NCBI GenBank assembly: GCA_016202615.1
Contig: JACQOI010000116.1
Span: 1 to 37,223 of the forward strand
Length of the DNA stretch: 37,223 nucleotides
Origin: Betaproteobacteria bacterium
GTDB taxonomy: Bacteria; Pseudomonadota; Gammaproteobacteria; Burkholderiales; SG8-41
Direction: 5' to 3'
Positions 7,454 to 16,142 of this stretch are shown here, piece by piece. The position numbers and the translations under genes were made by a program. A model generated the notes under the pieces. It worked only from the letters and a program-made list of their open reading frames with translations. It searched no databases and was not told the origin of the DNA. How positions within the stretch are numbered: position 1 is the first letter of the stretch; each line of letters starts with the position of its first letter.

Positions 7454-9289
7454 TCATTTCTTGCCTTCAGCCGGGGCCGGGGTGTCGGTCGGCGGCGCCG
7501 GACGCCGCAGGTTCTGCATGCGCTCGTTGAGTTCCTGCGCCTGCTGCTGCCAGGCAGCGTCGCCTTTGATGATGGTGGTCTTGAGCAGGATCACCAGCTC
7601 GCTCTTGCTGAGCTGCTGGCTGCGGCTGCCAAAGATGTTGCCGAATATCGGCGAATCCAGGCTGCCCGGCAAGCCCGACCGGCTGTTGCCCTGCGATTGC
7701 TTCATCAACCCGCCGATCGCGGCAATGGTGCCGTCCTGCACGCGCACGATGGTGTCGCTTTCGTTGATACTGCTTGACGCGAGCGGCAGCGTAATGGTGC
7801 CGAGCGTGCCGAGATTGAGCGTCTTCGTCTTGTCCGTGACCAGGCTCACCGACGGGTGGATATGCAACGTGATTTGATCATCGTCGGAAATCTGTGGCGT
7901 CACGTCGAGCGCAATGCCGGAGAAAAACGGCTGCACCGTAATGGTCGGCGACACAGTAGTGGTCGTGCCGCTCGACGATGTAGTGGTCGAAACATTGGTG
8001 ACAAAAAATTCGTCGGTGCCGACCTTGATCACGGCTTTCTGGTTGTTGAGCGTTGCGATACGCGGGCTCGACAGCACGTGTACCGTGCCCTGCGATTCGA
8101 GGAACGACAGCAGCGCGGCAAAGCTGCTGGTCTGGAACGCGAGGCCGAAGACCGATGCCGGCACATTGGCGCCGCTTTGCAGCATGCTGGCGATCGAACC
8201 AACCGAGCCAGCGACGCCCGTGATCGGATCGGGCGTGATCTGGCTGGAAGCCGCGGGATCGATAGTGATGGTCGATCCCTGCAGCAGCGAGCCATCGGGC
8301 CCGCGCGCGGTAAACGACTGCAGGCTGCCGTCGGTGCGCAGCGTAGCGCCCGGCGTAATCACACCGCCGCTAAAGCGGCTGCCGCCAGCCCTGAACGCAG
8401 CCCAGTTGATTCCGGTCGAAAACTGATCGCTCAATGCGACTTCGATGATTTTTGCTTCCAGCATGACCTGGCGCTCGACCACGACCGACATTGCTTTCAG
8501 GTATTGCTCGACCGAGCGCAGCTCGGTCGGCAGCGCGCGCACCAGGATCACCCCCGCCTGCGCATTGACCACCACGCTGCGGCCACCGTCGGCTCCGATG
8601 ATGGCGCGGACCGCATCACCAATATCAGTCCAGAAGTCGTTGTCGGAAGTCGTCGTAACGCGGCTGCTTTCTGCCGACTGTCCGGTGGTGGTACCGGGAG
8701 CGGACGTCGGTGTGCCGCCAGCCGCCCCCGCTGTTGCCGGTGCACCAGTGGCGCTCGACGGCGGCTGGATCGAGCCGGAGGATACGCGTACGTCGGCGCG
8801 GCCGACACGGCGGCCGGCCAGGTAATTCACCTGAAACAGGCGCGTCTGGATGGTCACCGGCTGGATGTAAATGCGCGTGCCCTGAACCTTGTATTCGTAG
8901 CCGTAGAGCTCGCGGATCGCCTCCAGCGCTTCAGTCAGAGTCACGTCCTTGAGATTGACCGAGAGGGTTTCCTTGATATCGGGGTGCACCAGCATGCTGT
9001 AACGCGTGCCCGAAACCAGCGCCATGAACACCTGGTTGGCGGGCGCAGAGTTGACGACGAGATCGAAACGCGGCTCCAGCGGCTTGGCCGCGGCTTTAGG
9101 CATCTCCACCGTCAACGGCGGCAACAGTGCCTGGCTCACCGCCTCCGGTTGCGCCGGCTTGATGCGCCCCTGTGCGGCCCGCGCGAGTTCGGACTCGATC
9201 CGTGCCTCAGTCGCGTCACTCTTGATCTTTTGCGACTCGCATGCGGTCAGCGCCAGCGCAACCAAAACCATCAGAGTTAGGTTTCTCAT
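7454..9289 (-). CDS. mshL: MshL, MSHA pilus secretin
   Basis: A 611-residue outer-membrane secretin through which the MSHA pilus leaves the cell. The signal peptide ends in a lipobox (LTAC, Cys17), so it is a predicted lipoprotein. Domains in order are an N-terminal STN/secretin N region (about 70-150, VFMALVSGTRYSMLVHPDIKE), a Ser/Thr/Gly-rich linker (about 175-215), a second N-domain, and the conserved secretin barrel domain (about 270-585) containing VLSSPRIATLNNQKAVIKVG and VRVQDGTIAAIGGLM. The start overlaps the mshK stop by 4 bases (ATGA). Homologues in type II secretion and PilQ share the barrel, but the operon fixes the assignment. Confidence 0.95.
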   Translation of the reverse strand: MRNLTLMVLVALALTACESQKIKSDATEARIESELARAAQGRIKPAQPEAVSQALLPPLTVEMPKAAAKPLEPRFDLVVNSAPANQVFMALVSGTRYSMLVHPDIKETLSVNLKDVTLTEALEAIRELYGYEYKVQGTRIYIQPVTIQTRLFQVNYLAGRRVGRADVRVSSGSIQPPSSATGAPATAGAAGGTPTSAPGTTTGQSAESSRVTTTSDNDFWTDIGDAVRAIIGADGGRSVVVNAQAGVILVRALPTELRSVEQYLKAMSVVVERQVMLEAKIIEVALSDQFSTGINWAAFRAGGSRFSGGVITPGATLRTDGSLQSFTARGPDGSLLQGSTITIDPAASSQITPDPITGVAGSVGSIASMLQSGANVPASVFGLAFQTSSFAALLSFLESQGTVHVLSSPRIATLNNQKAVIKVGTDEFFVTNVSTTTSSSGTTTTVSPTITVQPFFSGIALDVTPQISDDDQITLHIHPSVSLVTDKTKTLNLGTLGTITLPLASSSINESDTIVRVQDGTIAAIGGLMKQSQGNSRSGLPGSLDSPIFGNIFGSRSQQLSKSELVILLKTTIIKGDAAWQQQAQELNERMQNLRRPAPPTDTPAPAEGKK

Positions 9290-9789
9290 TGCGGCTTTCC
9301 TCGGGTCTTTTTTGATTTTACCGCCGGCTTACGCGCCGGCTTCGGCCTGGCAGCGGGTGCCGGCTTGACCAGTTTCATTTCGATATCCGGATACATGCGC
9401 AGCGTTTCGGTGCCGCTGGCCGAGCGCAATACAACCTCGCTTTCGGTAATCCTGATGACCCGTGCGTCACCGTATTTCCCGCCCTGTTTCACGCGTTCAC
9501 CACCGATGATCGCCGAACGCTCGGTGGGCGAAATCATTACACTTTGCAGTAACGGGGCTGCTACCGCACCCGCTTCTCCGGTCGCGCCCGAGAAGAATAT
9601 GGCGGGCGGGCGCGTGGGATCGTTCAATACCTGGGCATCGCCGCTGAGCGGCCAAGCCGTCAGCATGGCCGTCGCAGCAAGCGCGGCAGCAGCCAGTTTC
9701 AAGTTTCGAGTTTCAAGTTTCAAGTTAAATGCCGGCTGCGCCACTCGGCGAACCTGAAACCCGAAACCTGAAACTTGCAACTTTTTCAT
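9286..9789 (-). CDS. mshK: MshK, with a repeat element inserted in its signal-peptide region
   Basis: A periplasmic assembly protein of about 167 residues. The mature part matches the MshK/PilP-like pattern: VLNDPTRPPAIF, LLQSVMISPTERSAIIGGERV, and a basic Pro/Lys tail. The ATG at 9789 overlaps the mshJ stop (ATGA). Residues 5-32 are translated from a GTTTCAA-type inverted element (9694-9777). Removing these 28 codons would leave an ordinary signal peptide, MKKLAAAALAATAMLTAW, with KL at both edges of the insert. The insert is open and in frame, so secretion probably survives with a long hydrophilic n-region. An alternative start 12 bases upstream does not change this. Confidence 0.82.
   Translation of the reverse strand: MKKLQVSGFGFQVRRVAQPAFNLKLETRNLKLAAAALAATAMLTAWPLSGDAQVLNDPTRPPAIFFSGATGEAGAVAAPLLQSVMISPTERSAIIGGERVKQGGKYGDARVIRITESEVVLRSASGTETLRMYPDIEMKLVKPAPAARPKPARKPAVKSKKTRGKPQ
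9694..9778. repeat. 7-bp-period inverted element inserted in frame in mshK
   Basis: One arm is GTTTCAA, GTTTCGA, GTTTCAA, GTTTCAA, GTT (9696-9726). The other is AACCTGA, AACCCGA, AACCTGA, AACTTGC (9751-9778). The core holds GCGCCACTCGGCG (9738-9750), nearly the same as the core of the element in the minor pilin (GCGCCACACGGCG). No stop codon interrupts the frame read by mshK. Confidence 0.82.
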
Positions 9790-10475
9790 ACTTCTAGCCA
9801 TGCCTTGTCCAAGCTTAAAGTATAAATCGTCACCGCCAAGGTGATGCGCGGATAATCAGCGGCGTTGAGCGTCGCGCGCGACCAGAACATGCGCCAAGGC
9901 AGTCTCTCGAGCCGCGCCAGGTAATCGTGCAGATCGGCGTAGCTGCCGGAGAGCGTGACCTCGACGCCATGTTTGAAGACGTTGCCCTCGCTGAGCATCT
10001 GCCGGTCGGCGGCCGCAGCGCCGCCGGCGTCAGGGGTCTTATCGCGCCTCTCGACCAGCGTGGAAAGCGGCAAACTGCGCATCCCGATGAGCCGCAGGCG
10101 CGGATTACGCGCCAGCATATCATGCAGCAACGCGTTCATGCGTTGCGCCGGCACCAGGCTTTTCTGCACGCCCTTCAGGCTTTCGTCGATCTCCGCGATC
10201 TGGCGTTTGAGCCCGTCACGGCGGGTTCGGGCCGCGGCATCCGGGTCGGCAAGACGCTGCTCGAGCATCTGGATCTGCTGCCGCAGCGTTTTCAAATCGG
10301 CTTGCTGTTGCTGCATCTGCCCGGCCAGCAACTTCTCGCGTTTCTGCGCCGGCTCGATGAAAAGCGCGAATACCAGATATATCGCGACGATTACCGCGGC
10401 GCCAAATACCATCAGACGCTCGCGCACACTCATCGCATCGAATTTATCGGCGTATTTCTTCCACATCGCCTTCAT
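9786..10475 (-). CDS. mshJ: MshJ, PilO-like inner-membrane assembly protein
   Basis: A 229-residue bitopic protein. A short cytoplasmic N-terminus (MKAMWKKYADKFDAMSVRER) leads into a membrane helix (about 21-41) and a heptad-rich coiled coil (about 45-105). A PilO/GspM-like periplasmic domain follows, ending in VTLSGSYADLHDYLARLERLPWRMFW. PilO-type proteins pair with PilN-type proteins and link the inner-membrane platform to the secretin. It lies between the PilN-like gene and mshK, overlapping the first by 4 bases, as expected for a coupled operon. Confidence 0.88.
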   Translation of the reverse strand: MKAMWKKYADKFDAMSVRERLMVFGAAVIVAIYLVFALFIEPAQKREKLLAGQMQQQQADLKTLRQQIQMLEQRLADPDAAARTRRDGLKRQIAEIDESLKGVQKSLVPAQRMNALLHDMLARNPRLRLIGMRSLPLSTLVERRDKTPDAGGAAAADRQMLSEGNVFKHGVEVTLSGSYADLHDYLARLERLPWRMFWSRATLNAADYPRITLAVTIYTLSLDKAWLEV

Positions 10476-11314
10476 TTCGCCGTCTCCGTCCTGCCGCCGC
10501 TCGCGCTCACCGCAGCGCCGAGCACGTCGGCCGTATCAGGAGTGCTCTTCGCCTGCGACAGCGCGGATGCCGCAAGCGGGGCCGGCGTTGGGGGCGATAT
10601 TTTCTGGCCCGTTTCAAGCGGCCCGCTGGTGGAAATGCTGAACTCCAGATACCGCGGCAGCGCGGGCAGTGCGTCCTTGGGCGCGGCACCCGCTTTTTGG
10701 GCATCTGCTTTTTTCTCGTCTTTTGCCGCCTGCTCGCGCTGCGCCGCGACAGCCGGATCGGCCTTGGGCTGACTGATGCGTAACGCCGCAAACTGGCGCC
10801 CCTGCAAGGCCGGCTCCTGATTGAGGCGCTTGAGGTAACTGGGAACCAGATCGGCGCTTAACGTGCGGCCCTGAATCGCGAGCTCGTTGCCCGAAGAAGC
10901 GATGTCGAATCCAGTCAGCCACAGGCCGTTGACGGTCTGGCGTGAAAAAGCGCGCATATAATCCGAGAAGCCGCCGGTGATGCCGACAGCGCCGCTATTG
11001 AGCGCATCGACAATATCCTGGCGCCCTCTGAGCCGCCACTCGAGCTGGTTGAGTTCGATCTCGAGCGCGGCATTGGGTTTTTGCCCGGCTTGCTGCGCCA
11101 CCAGCTTCTCGCGGCGCGCGGTCGCCTCGCCGTGCTGGCGCGCGACCTCTTGCGCCTGGCGCGCCAGTTCGCGCGTGCGGTAATCCTGATAGACGCCATA
11201 CGACATGGCGATCGCGATGACGATCCCGAGTCCGTACAGCATCGAGTTTGCCGAGGTGGACGAAAACCCATGCTTGCGGAAAATCGGGTTGAACAGGTTG
11301 ATCTGCTGACTCAT
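10472..11314 (-). CDS. PilN-like MSHA assembly protein (second protein of the MshI-MshJ platform)
   Basis: A 280-residue protein with the PilN opening MSQQINLFNPIF and one membrane segment (about residues 25-46, SMLYGLGIVIAIAMSYGVY). A coiled coil with RELARQAQEVARQHGEATARREKL follows, then a PilN-type fold containing GLWLTGFDIASSGNELAIQGRTL, and a long Ala/Pro/Lys-rich tail. It should bind the PilM-like MshI through its N-terminal INLFNP peptide and pair with MshJ. The ATG at 11314 overlaps the mshI stop (ATGA), which favours it over an upstream in-frame start at 11362. Some annotations call this gene mshI2; I leave the symbol blank. Confidence 0.82.
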   Translation of the reverse strand: MSQQINLFNPIFRKHGFSSTSANSMLYGLGIVIAIAMSYGVYQDYRTRELARQAQEVARQHGEATARREKLVAQQAGQKPNAALEIELNQLEWRLRGRQDIVDALNSGAVGITGGFSDYMRAFSRQTVNGLWLTGFDIASSGNELAIQGRTLSADLVPSYLKRLNQEPALQGRQFAALRISQPKADPAVAAQREQAAKDEKKADAQKAGAAPKDALPALPRYLEFSISTSGPLETGQKISPPTPAPLAASALSQAKSTPDTADVLGAAVSASGGRTETAK

Positions 11315-12255
11315 GCCGGCGCCTCTTCGCCGCGTAATGCCGCGCCGATCGTCTGCAGGCATTGCGCCTGACGCTCGGGATGCTTGAGCTCCGGCACGCC
11401 CGGAAAATCCATCACCGCTCCGAGGTCGATGGTCTCTACCGGAACCGAGATATTCGGCGCGAGGTATTGTTGCAGCCCGATCTCCTGCGGCAGCGGCGCC
11501 AGCAGCAGCTTGGCGATCGGCACGTAGTTGTAGTTGCGGTCGAAATTGTCGAGCGAGCGCTGCAGTTCCAGCGCGATGCGTTCGAAATGCTGGTCGCGGC
11601 GCTCGGCATCGGCCTCCGCCAACTGCGCGCGTGAAACCTCGATGCGGCGCGCCAGATACAACTCGCCGCCGCCGGTAAACGTCAGGATGCCTTCGTTCTC
11701 GTAGAACGCGAGCATCGCCATGCCGCGGCTGCCGGACTCGAACAACGCCGCCACGTTACGTTGCGCGAGATCCGGGATGTCGATCGCCTCGAGCGGCACC
11801 TGCGCCTGATTGAACGGCTTGATGCAGCTTTCGATCACGCTGTTGCGCGCCGTGACCGCGTATACCTGATGATTGCGCGTCGGCGCGTTACGGTCGACCG
11901 GGATGTCGAGCACGTCAACCGTGGCGGATTCCAGCGGATAATCGATGATGTCCTTGAGGCGCCAGCGCACCGCGGTCTTCATTTCAGCGACCGGTACATT
12001 GGGCGCGTCGACCTGGTGCATCTGGTAGTCTTCGGCATTGAGCAGCGTCGTGCAATGGAACTGCTCGAGCTTGAACTCCTTGCGCAGGCGGGCCAGCGTG
12101 ACGGCGTCCGACCCTTCCTTGCGATAGGAATCACACAGCGCGATTTCCGGCCGGCCATTGGCTGCGCGCTTGATGTGGGCCACATCGATATGATCCGCAT
12201 GCAGCCCGAGTGCGAGCCAACCGGGCTGCTTTTTCCCCTTGAACCACATGCCCAT
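11311..12255 (-). CDS. mshI: MshI, PilM-like actin-fold protein
   Basis: A 314-residue cytoplasmic protein of the PilM/MshI group, which has an actin-like fold and recruits the inner-membrane assembly proteins to the pilus motor. Visible motifs are WLALGLHADHIDVAHI at the N-terminus, MKTAVRWRLKDIIDYP near residue 95, and EAIDIPDLAQRNVAALFE in the middle. A late DNFDRNYNYVPIAKLLLAPL segment matches the DYF-type motif of PilM. It is the first gene of the mshI-N block and has its own promoter at 12283-12311. A GGGGA ribosome-binding sequence precedes the ATG; a second in-frame ATG two codons later is possible. Confidence 0.88.
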   Translation of the reverse strand: MGMWFKGKKQPGWLALGLHADHIDVAHIKRAANGRPEIALCDSYRKEGSDAVTLARLRKEFKLEQFHCTTLLNAEDYQMHQVDAPNVPVAEMKTAVRWRLKDIIDYPLESATVDVLDIPVDRNAPTRNHQVYAVTARNSVIESCIKPFNQAQVPLEAIDIPDLAQRNVAALFESGSRGMAMLAFYENEGILTFTGGGELYLARRIEVSRAQLAEADAERRDQHFERIALELQRSLDNFDRNYNYVPIAKLLLAPLPQEIGLQQYLAPNISVPVETIDLGAVMDFPGVPELKHPERQAQCLQTIGAALRGEEAPA

Positions 12256-12282
12256 TTATCGCTTCCCCAAACAAACTAGTTG

Positions 12283-12311
12283 AAGCTAAATTAAGGCGCT
12301 CCCGTTGTCAA
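12283..12311 (-). promoter_or_regulatory. Predicted sigma-70 promoter of the mshI-N block
   Basis: On the minus strand a perfect -35 TTGACA (12306-12311) is followed after exactly 17 bases by TAGCTT (12283-12288), a partial -10 match. It lies in the 87-base gap between mshQ and mshI, the only clear gap in the second half of the pilus locus. This suggests separate transcription of the mshI-N assembly genes. Confidence 0.5.
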
Positions 12312-12342
12312 TCTTTATTCCGATTTTTTCTGCCAAAGCGGA

Positions 12343-15300
12343 TCAGAAATTCTCCCGCTGGTAGATAAACTGGTTGGCGTTCTTGTAAACCCCGAACGTC
12401 GCGCGGGCCGTCGGATCGCTGACGTAAGTTCCGGGCGGCGTGCACCACAAGCCTTGCAAATAGGTCAGGTTGGACCCCGTGCTCGGCGGCATGCCGGGAG
12501 TGCACGATGCGCCCGCCGCACCCCCGGTCAGGTTGACCGACACATCGACACTGCCATCGTTCGCAACACCCGGCGCCGATAGCCGCAATGTGCCGACGCC
12601 GGCGCTGAACGCGCCCCCAACCGCAGGCGCGGTCTCGCCCGCGCCAAGATTACGCTGATAATTACCCAGCGCGATGTTATTGAGATTGATGGTGGTGCAA
12701 TTATCCAGATCGTTGGTAATGAACGCCGTACCGTTCCAGCGCTGCGCTTTGAGCGGGATCGGCATCGACACCAACTGGGAACCATTCATGTTTTCCAGCC
12801 GCAGCCTGCCGTAAAAGAACTTGTTGGGTTGCGCTAGCGGAACATACGGTGCATCGAACAGGATGCCATTGAACGCGGCTGGATTGGTAGTGGTGATGAT
12901 CTGCCCGGCCCCCTCGGCGTTGTCGATCGCGCTGATCGAATTATTGATGGTGGCCACGAACTCCGCCTGCGGCGCCGCGGTACCGCGCAGGAACGCAATC
13001 AGATCGCTGCCGGCGTACGAGATAGTGCCGGTACCGTCGCTGTTCGAAGTGACCGTCGCTGCCGCGGGCAGGGTTTGGGTCGCGCCGTTGTCCCAGCCCG
13101 GTGTGGCGCCGGTATCGAGTGTATAGGTGTAAGTCTCGGCCACGGCGCCGCCGGTGGCGCCGAAGGTCGTGGTGTAGACGCAGGTGTCAGGCGTCGTCGT
13201 GCAGTCCTTGCCTGCCGCCCCCACGCCGCCGATCTTCCACAACGCGCCGCGATAGTTGGCGGTCGTTGCGTTGGCAAAATTGCGCGCGATGATCGTCGCC
13301 TGCGGCGTTGTCGCATACCCAAACGCCTGGCCGATATAGGTAAAAGTGCGGCGTGGCGCGGCGCCGGCGCTGCATTGCGCATCGGTCGCGTTGAACGTCC
13401 TGAACAACGGTGAAACCAGTTGCGCAACGTCGAAATGATCGGGCACGAAGCGCCCGACGCTGACGACGTTGGAGTCGACGTAGCGCTCCCCGGCGCTCGA
13501 GTCTGCGCTGTCGACATTGGCGAAGCTGCGGTCCTCGATATGCATCGCGATCGCGCCGGCTTCGCTGTAATTCGCACTATTAGACGAAATGAGACCGGTG
13601 CCGCTCCACCCCCCAACCGTGACCGTGCCCGGCACGCACGCGCCGCATCCGCTCGGCAGCAGCAGCGCGCTGACGCCGCCGGCCGGGCTGCCGGAGTAAT
13701 TGGCGATATTGTTGCCCAGCGCGTCGCGCGCGCGCGCGCTCAGGCTGAAGTCGCGCCCCGCCTTGTGTACCTCGCCACCTACCGGCGAAGTATTGTTGAG
13801 CGCCGGGCCCGCGCCGGGCGTCTGCCAGTCAACGTGCGTCGCGTTGTTGAGCACCAGGTTATCCGGCCGCAGTGCGAAACTGTCGTTCGAGCATCCAATC
13901 CTGATAGGCGCGATGGTCGGGAAGCTGACGCGCACTTTGAGATTCGGATAGGCCGCATTGTTGACCTGCGGAATCGGGTTCATGTTGATGCGGCCGTTGC
14001 TGCCGACGCCAAACGTCTGGTTCGCAAGCGTCGCAACCAGTGGCCACGCAGCGTTGCAGCCATCGGGGTCGAGCGCGCCGCCGGCGCTCGCATCGAGCAG
14101 TTCGACCCTGACCGTGCCGGTAAAGGCGGTGTCGATCGCGTCAGCCGGGGTCAACGCAACAATCGCCAGATTGCCGGTGCTCAAGTCGAAGCGCCTGCCG
14201 GCGACCTTGGTCTTGATGTAGCCGGCGACATAACCCGCCGGCGTGCTCGACTCGAACACATTGAAGCCGCCCAGCACCGCGCCTTCGACCGGGCACAGGT
14301 GCGTTTCGCGTGCGAGGATATCGAGCGTACTCTGCGGCACGGCACCCCCATATACCTTGACTTCGTCGATGTTGCCGAAGAACTTGAACGCACTTTCGGC
14401 TGAAGCATTGGTCTCGCCGCCAATCGAGGCACGGCCCGCGTCGGTGCCCCATCCCGCGAATGCCGTGTTGACGGTTTCAAGCAGCGCGCCCGACGCATCG
14501 TAGACATACAGGTAGATGCGGCTGTTGGCGATATCGGCAACCGCGACGACGAAATACCATAGATTATTCTGTATGACGGGCGAAGTATCGAGCCAGCTGG
14601 TGCCGCCGCCCCGCTTGAAAAAGCGGATCCGGCCCGCGCCACCATCGCCGAGGCTGAAGCCATAGCCGCCGCTATTGTTTTCATCGTCGATAAAAATGCG
14701 CTGGCCGGGGCGGGTCCGATCTTGCGTGCGTATCCACGCCGTGATGGTAAAGCTCTGGTTCAGGTTCGGGAACGCCGCCGGCAGCAGGACGTGATCGTTA
14801 ATGCCGTCGAACACGCCATAGCGGCAGGTGCCCGGATTGCCGGGGAGCGCGGGCGTGGCGAGCGACGTAATCGCGCCGTTCTGCGACTGCGCGTGATAGC
14901 CGTTGCCCGAAGTGTCGATCACCTCGCCCGCGGCGCCGGTCCAGCTCACCTCGTCCATGCGCCATTCCCCGGTTTTCACCGGCTGCGGATAGAAGCGGAT
15001 CGCGCTGTAGGCGAGCGTACCGAACCCAGAATAGTTGTAGATGTCGTAGTCGATGGTCGACACTTCCCAGCCGATCTGCGCGTGGCCGGTGGTGAGATTG
15101 ACGGTGTCCTTGTACTGGAACACGAACTCGCCGTTCTCGTGCAGGATGATCTGCACGTTGAACAGGCTGCCCGGGCTGTTCCATTCCCTGATGTCCTTCC
15201 AGGTCACGATGAAACGGCGGTTAGGCGCAATGCCGTCCGAGCCGTAATACACCTGCCCGCCGGGCGCGCTTGCACCGGGATCGAAGTCGGCGCCGTAGAT

Positions 15301-15687
15301 GCGCATCGTGCGCACCACGTTCGCGTTCGCATAGTTCCACGGATAAGTCGGCGGCGGCCCGACGGTCTGCGTGCCCCAGCCGCAGAACTGGTTGTTGAAC
15401 TGGAGCCGGCCGTTGGTCTGGACCCGCAGCGAGGCGTAACCGGTGCCGCCGAAATTGAACGTGAACGGAATGGCGATCAGCGCCGTGATGTCGTCGTCCT
15501 GCGCGGCGCAGAATCCCGTGCATTGAGCGCAGTTCGACCAGACGACCGTGGCATGACCGCCGGCGACCGGATCGACCCAATTGAATGTGCCGGCGGTGTT
15601 GGCGTAATACGCGGCGTGTGCCTGCAGCGGGAACAGCCAGACCAGGGTCAGGCATATGCGGAAATAACGCAGCATACCGTGGCTCAT
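12343..15687 (-). CDS. mshQ: MshQ-like large secreted protein with lectin-like (LamG) domain
   Basis: About 1,114 residues. A signal peptide (FRICLTLVWLFPLQAHA) is followed by a beta-rich N-terminal region (about 30-245) containing VQTNGRLQFNN and FIVTWKDIREW. A LamG/concanavalin-like domain follows (about 250-465), starting at GEWRMDEVSW and including NQSFTITAWIRTQDR and NIDEVKVYGG. The long C-terminal beta-rich region (about 470-1114) is typical of MshQ (DUF6701 type). The protein is cysteine-containing and probably exported to the pilus tip or cell surface as an adhesin. The start at 15687 overlaps the mshP stop (ATGA); in-frame ATGs at 15693 and 15708 are alternatives. MshQ is poorly studied, so the binding role is inferred. 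Confidence 0.85.
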   Translation of the reverse strand: MSHGMLRYFRICLTLVWLFPLQAHAAYYANTAGTFNWVDPVAGGHATVVWSNCAQCTGFCAAQDDDITALIAIPFTFNFGGTGYASLRVQTNGRLQFNNQFCGWGTQTVGPPPTYPWNYANANVVRTMRIYGADFDPGASAPGGQVYYGSDGIAPNRRFIVTWKDIREWNSPGSLFNVQIILHENGEFVFQYKDTVNLTTGHAQIGWEVSTIDYDIYNYSGFGTLAYSAIRFYPQPVKTGEWRMDEVSWTGAAGEVIDTSGNGYHAQSQNGAITSLATPALPGNPGTCRYGVFDGINDHVLLPAAFPNLNQSFTITAWIRTQDRTRPGQRIFIDDENNSGGYGFSLGDGGAGRIRFFKRGGGTSWLDTSPVIQNNLWYFVVAVADIANSRIYLYVYDASGALLETVNTAFAGWGTDAGRASIGGETNASAESAFKFFGNIDEVKVYGGAVPQSTLDILARETHLCPVEGAVLGGFNVFESSTPAGYVAGYIKTKVAGRRFDLSTGNLAIVALTPADAIDTAFTGTVRVELLDASAGGALDPDGCNAAWPLVATLANQTFGVGSNGRINMNPIPQVNNAAYPNLKVRVSFPTIAPIRIGCSNDSFALRPDNLVLNNATHVDWQTPGAGPALNNTSPVGGEVHKAGRDFSLSARARDALGNNIANYSGSPAGGVSALLLPSGCGACVPGTVTVGGWSGTGLISSNSANYSEAGAIAMHIEDRSFANVDSADSSAGERYVDSNVVSVGRFVPDHFDVAQLVSPLFRTFNATDAQCSAGAAPRRTFTYIGQAFGYATTPQATIIARNFANATTANYRGALWKIGGVGAAGKDCTTTPDTCVYTTTFGATGGAVAETYTYTLDTGATPGWDNGATQTLPAAATVTSNSDGTGTISYAGSDLIAFLRGTAAPQAEFVATINNSISAIDNAEGAGQIITTTNPAAFNGILFDAPYVPLAQPNKFFYGRLRLENMNGSQLVSMPIPLKAQRWNGTAFITNDLDNCTTINLNNIALGNYQRNLGAGETAPAVGGAFSAGVGTLRLSAPGVANDGSVDVSVNLTGGAAGASCTPGMPPSTGSNLTYLQGLWCTPPGTYVSDPTARATFGVYKNANQFIYQRENF

Positions 15688-16142
15688 GGACATGGTACCG
15701 CTCCGCAATTTCCGACCACTATGCTGATCTGGCGCTCGGCATAGCCCGCACCCGGCGTCGGGTTCGGACAGTTGCCAGCCGCGGGCTGGTTGCAGGCGGT
15801 CGCGACGATGGTATCGATATTCACGGTTGTGCCGGCCTCATTGTGCTGGGTGCGTACGCAGGTAACGGTCGAGACGTATGCGGCCAGCGTGCCGCCCAAC
15901 GCGATCGGCGTGGTGGGCGTGCAGGTATTGTTGCGCAACGAATTGTAAGCGCCCCACTCCACTCCGCTGCGTGCCGCCTGATAGGCACGCGCGCCTTCGG
16001 TGTCCAAGGTAGAGCCGGTTTGCTGCGTGCGCACCAGCGAGACAATGGCGGCAGCCAGCGCGGCCAGGGCGACAATAATGAATATCGCGGTGACGATGGC
16101 GAAGCCCGCATTGCGGCCGGGCGCGGGGACACGTCGGGTCAT
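15684..16142 (-). CDS. mshP: MshP, PilX-like minor pilin
   Basis: A 152-residue protein with a prepilin-like start: a short basic leader (MTRRVPAPGRNAG) and then FAIVTAIFIIVALAALAAAIVSLV. Position +5 is Thr instead of the usual Glu, as often seen in MshP and PilX relatives. A GAYNSLRNN segment and several Cys residues in the C-terminal half complete the PilX-type architecture. It probably forms part of the pilus tip complex with MshO, MshD, MshC and MshQ. The start overlaps the mshO stop by 4 bases and the stop overlaps the mshQ start. Confidence 0.85.
   Translation of the reverse strand: MTRRVPAPGRNAGFAIVTAIFIIVALAALAAAIVSLVRTQQTGSTLDTEGARAYQAARSGVEWGAYNSLRNNTCTPTTPIALGGTLAAYVSTVTCVRTQHNEAGTTVNIDTIVATACNQPAAGNCPNPTPGAGYAERQISIVVGNCGAVPCP

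Noticed and set aside
7856-9280. A 474-codon open frame on plus, opposite mshL
   Set aside because: It is antisense to a complete secretin gene, rich in Arg/His/Ala, and has no domain; GC-rich codon use keeps the opposite frame open.
14722-15744. A 340-codon open frame on plus, opposite mshQ
   Set aside because: Arg/Val/Ala-biased antisense frame without motifs; mshQ on minus has a signal peptide and recognisable domains.
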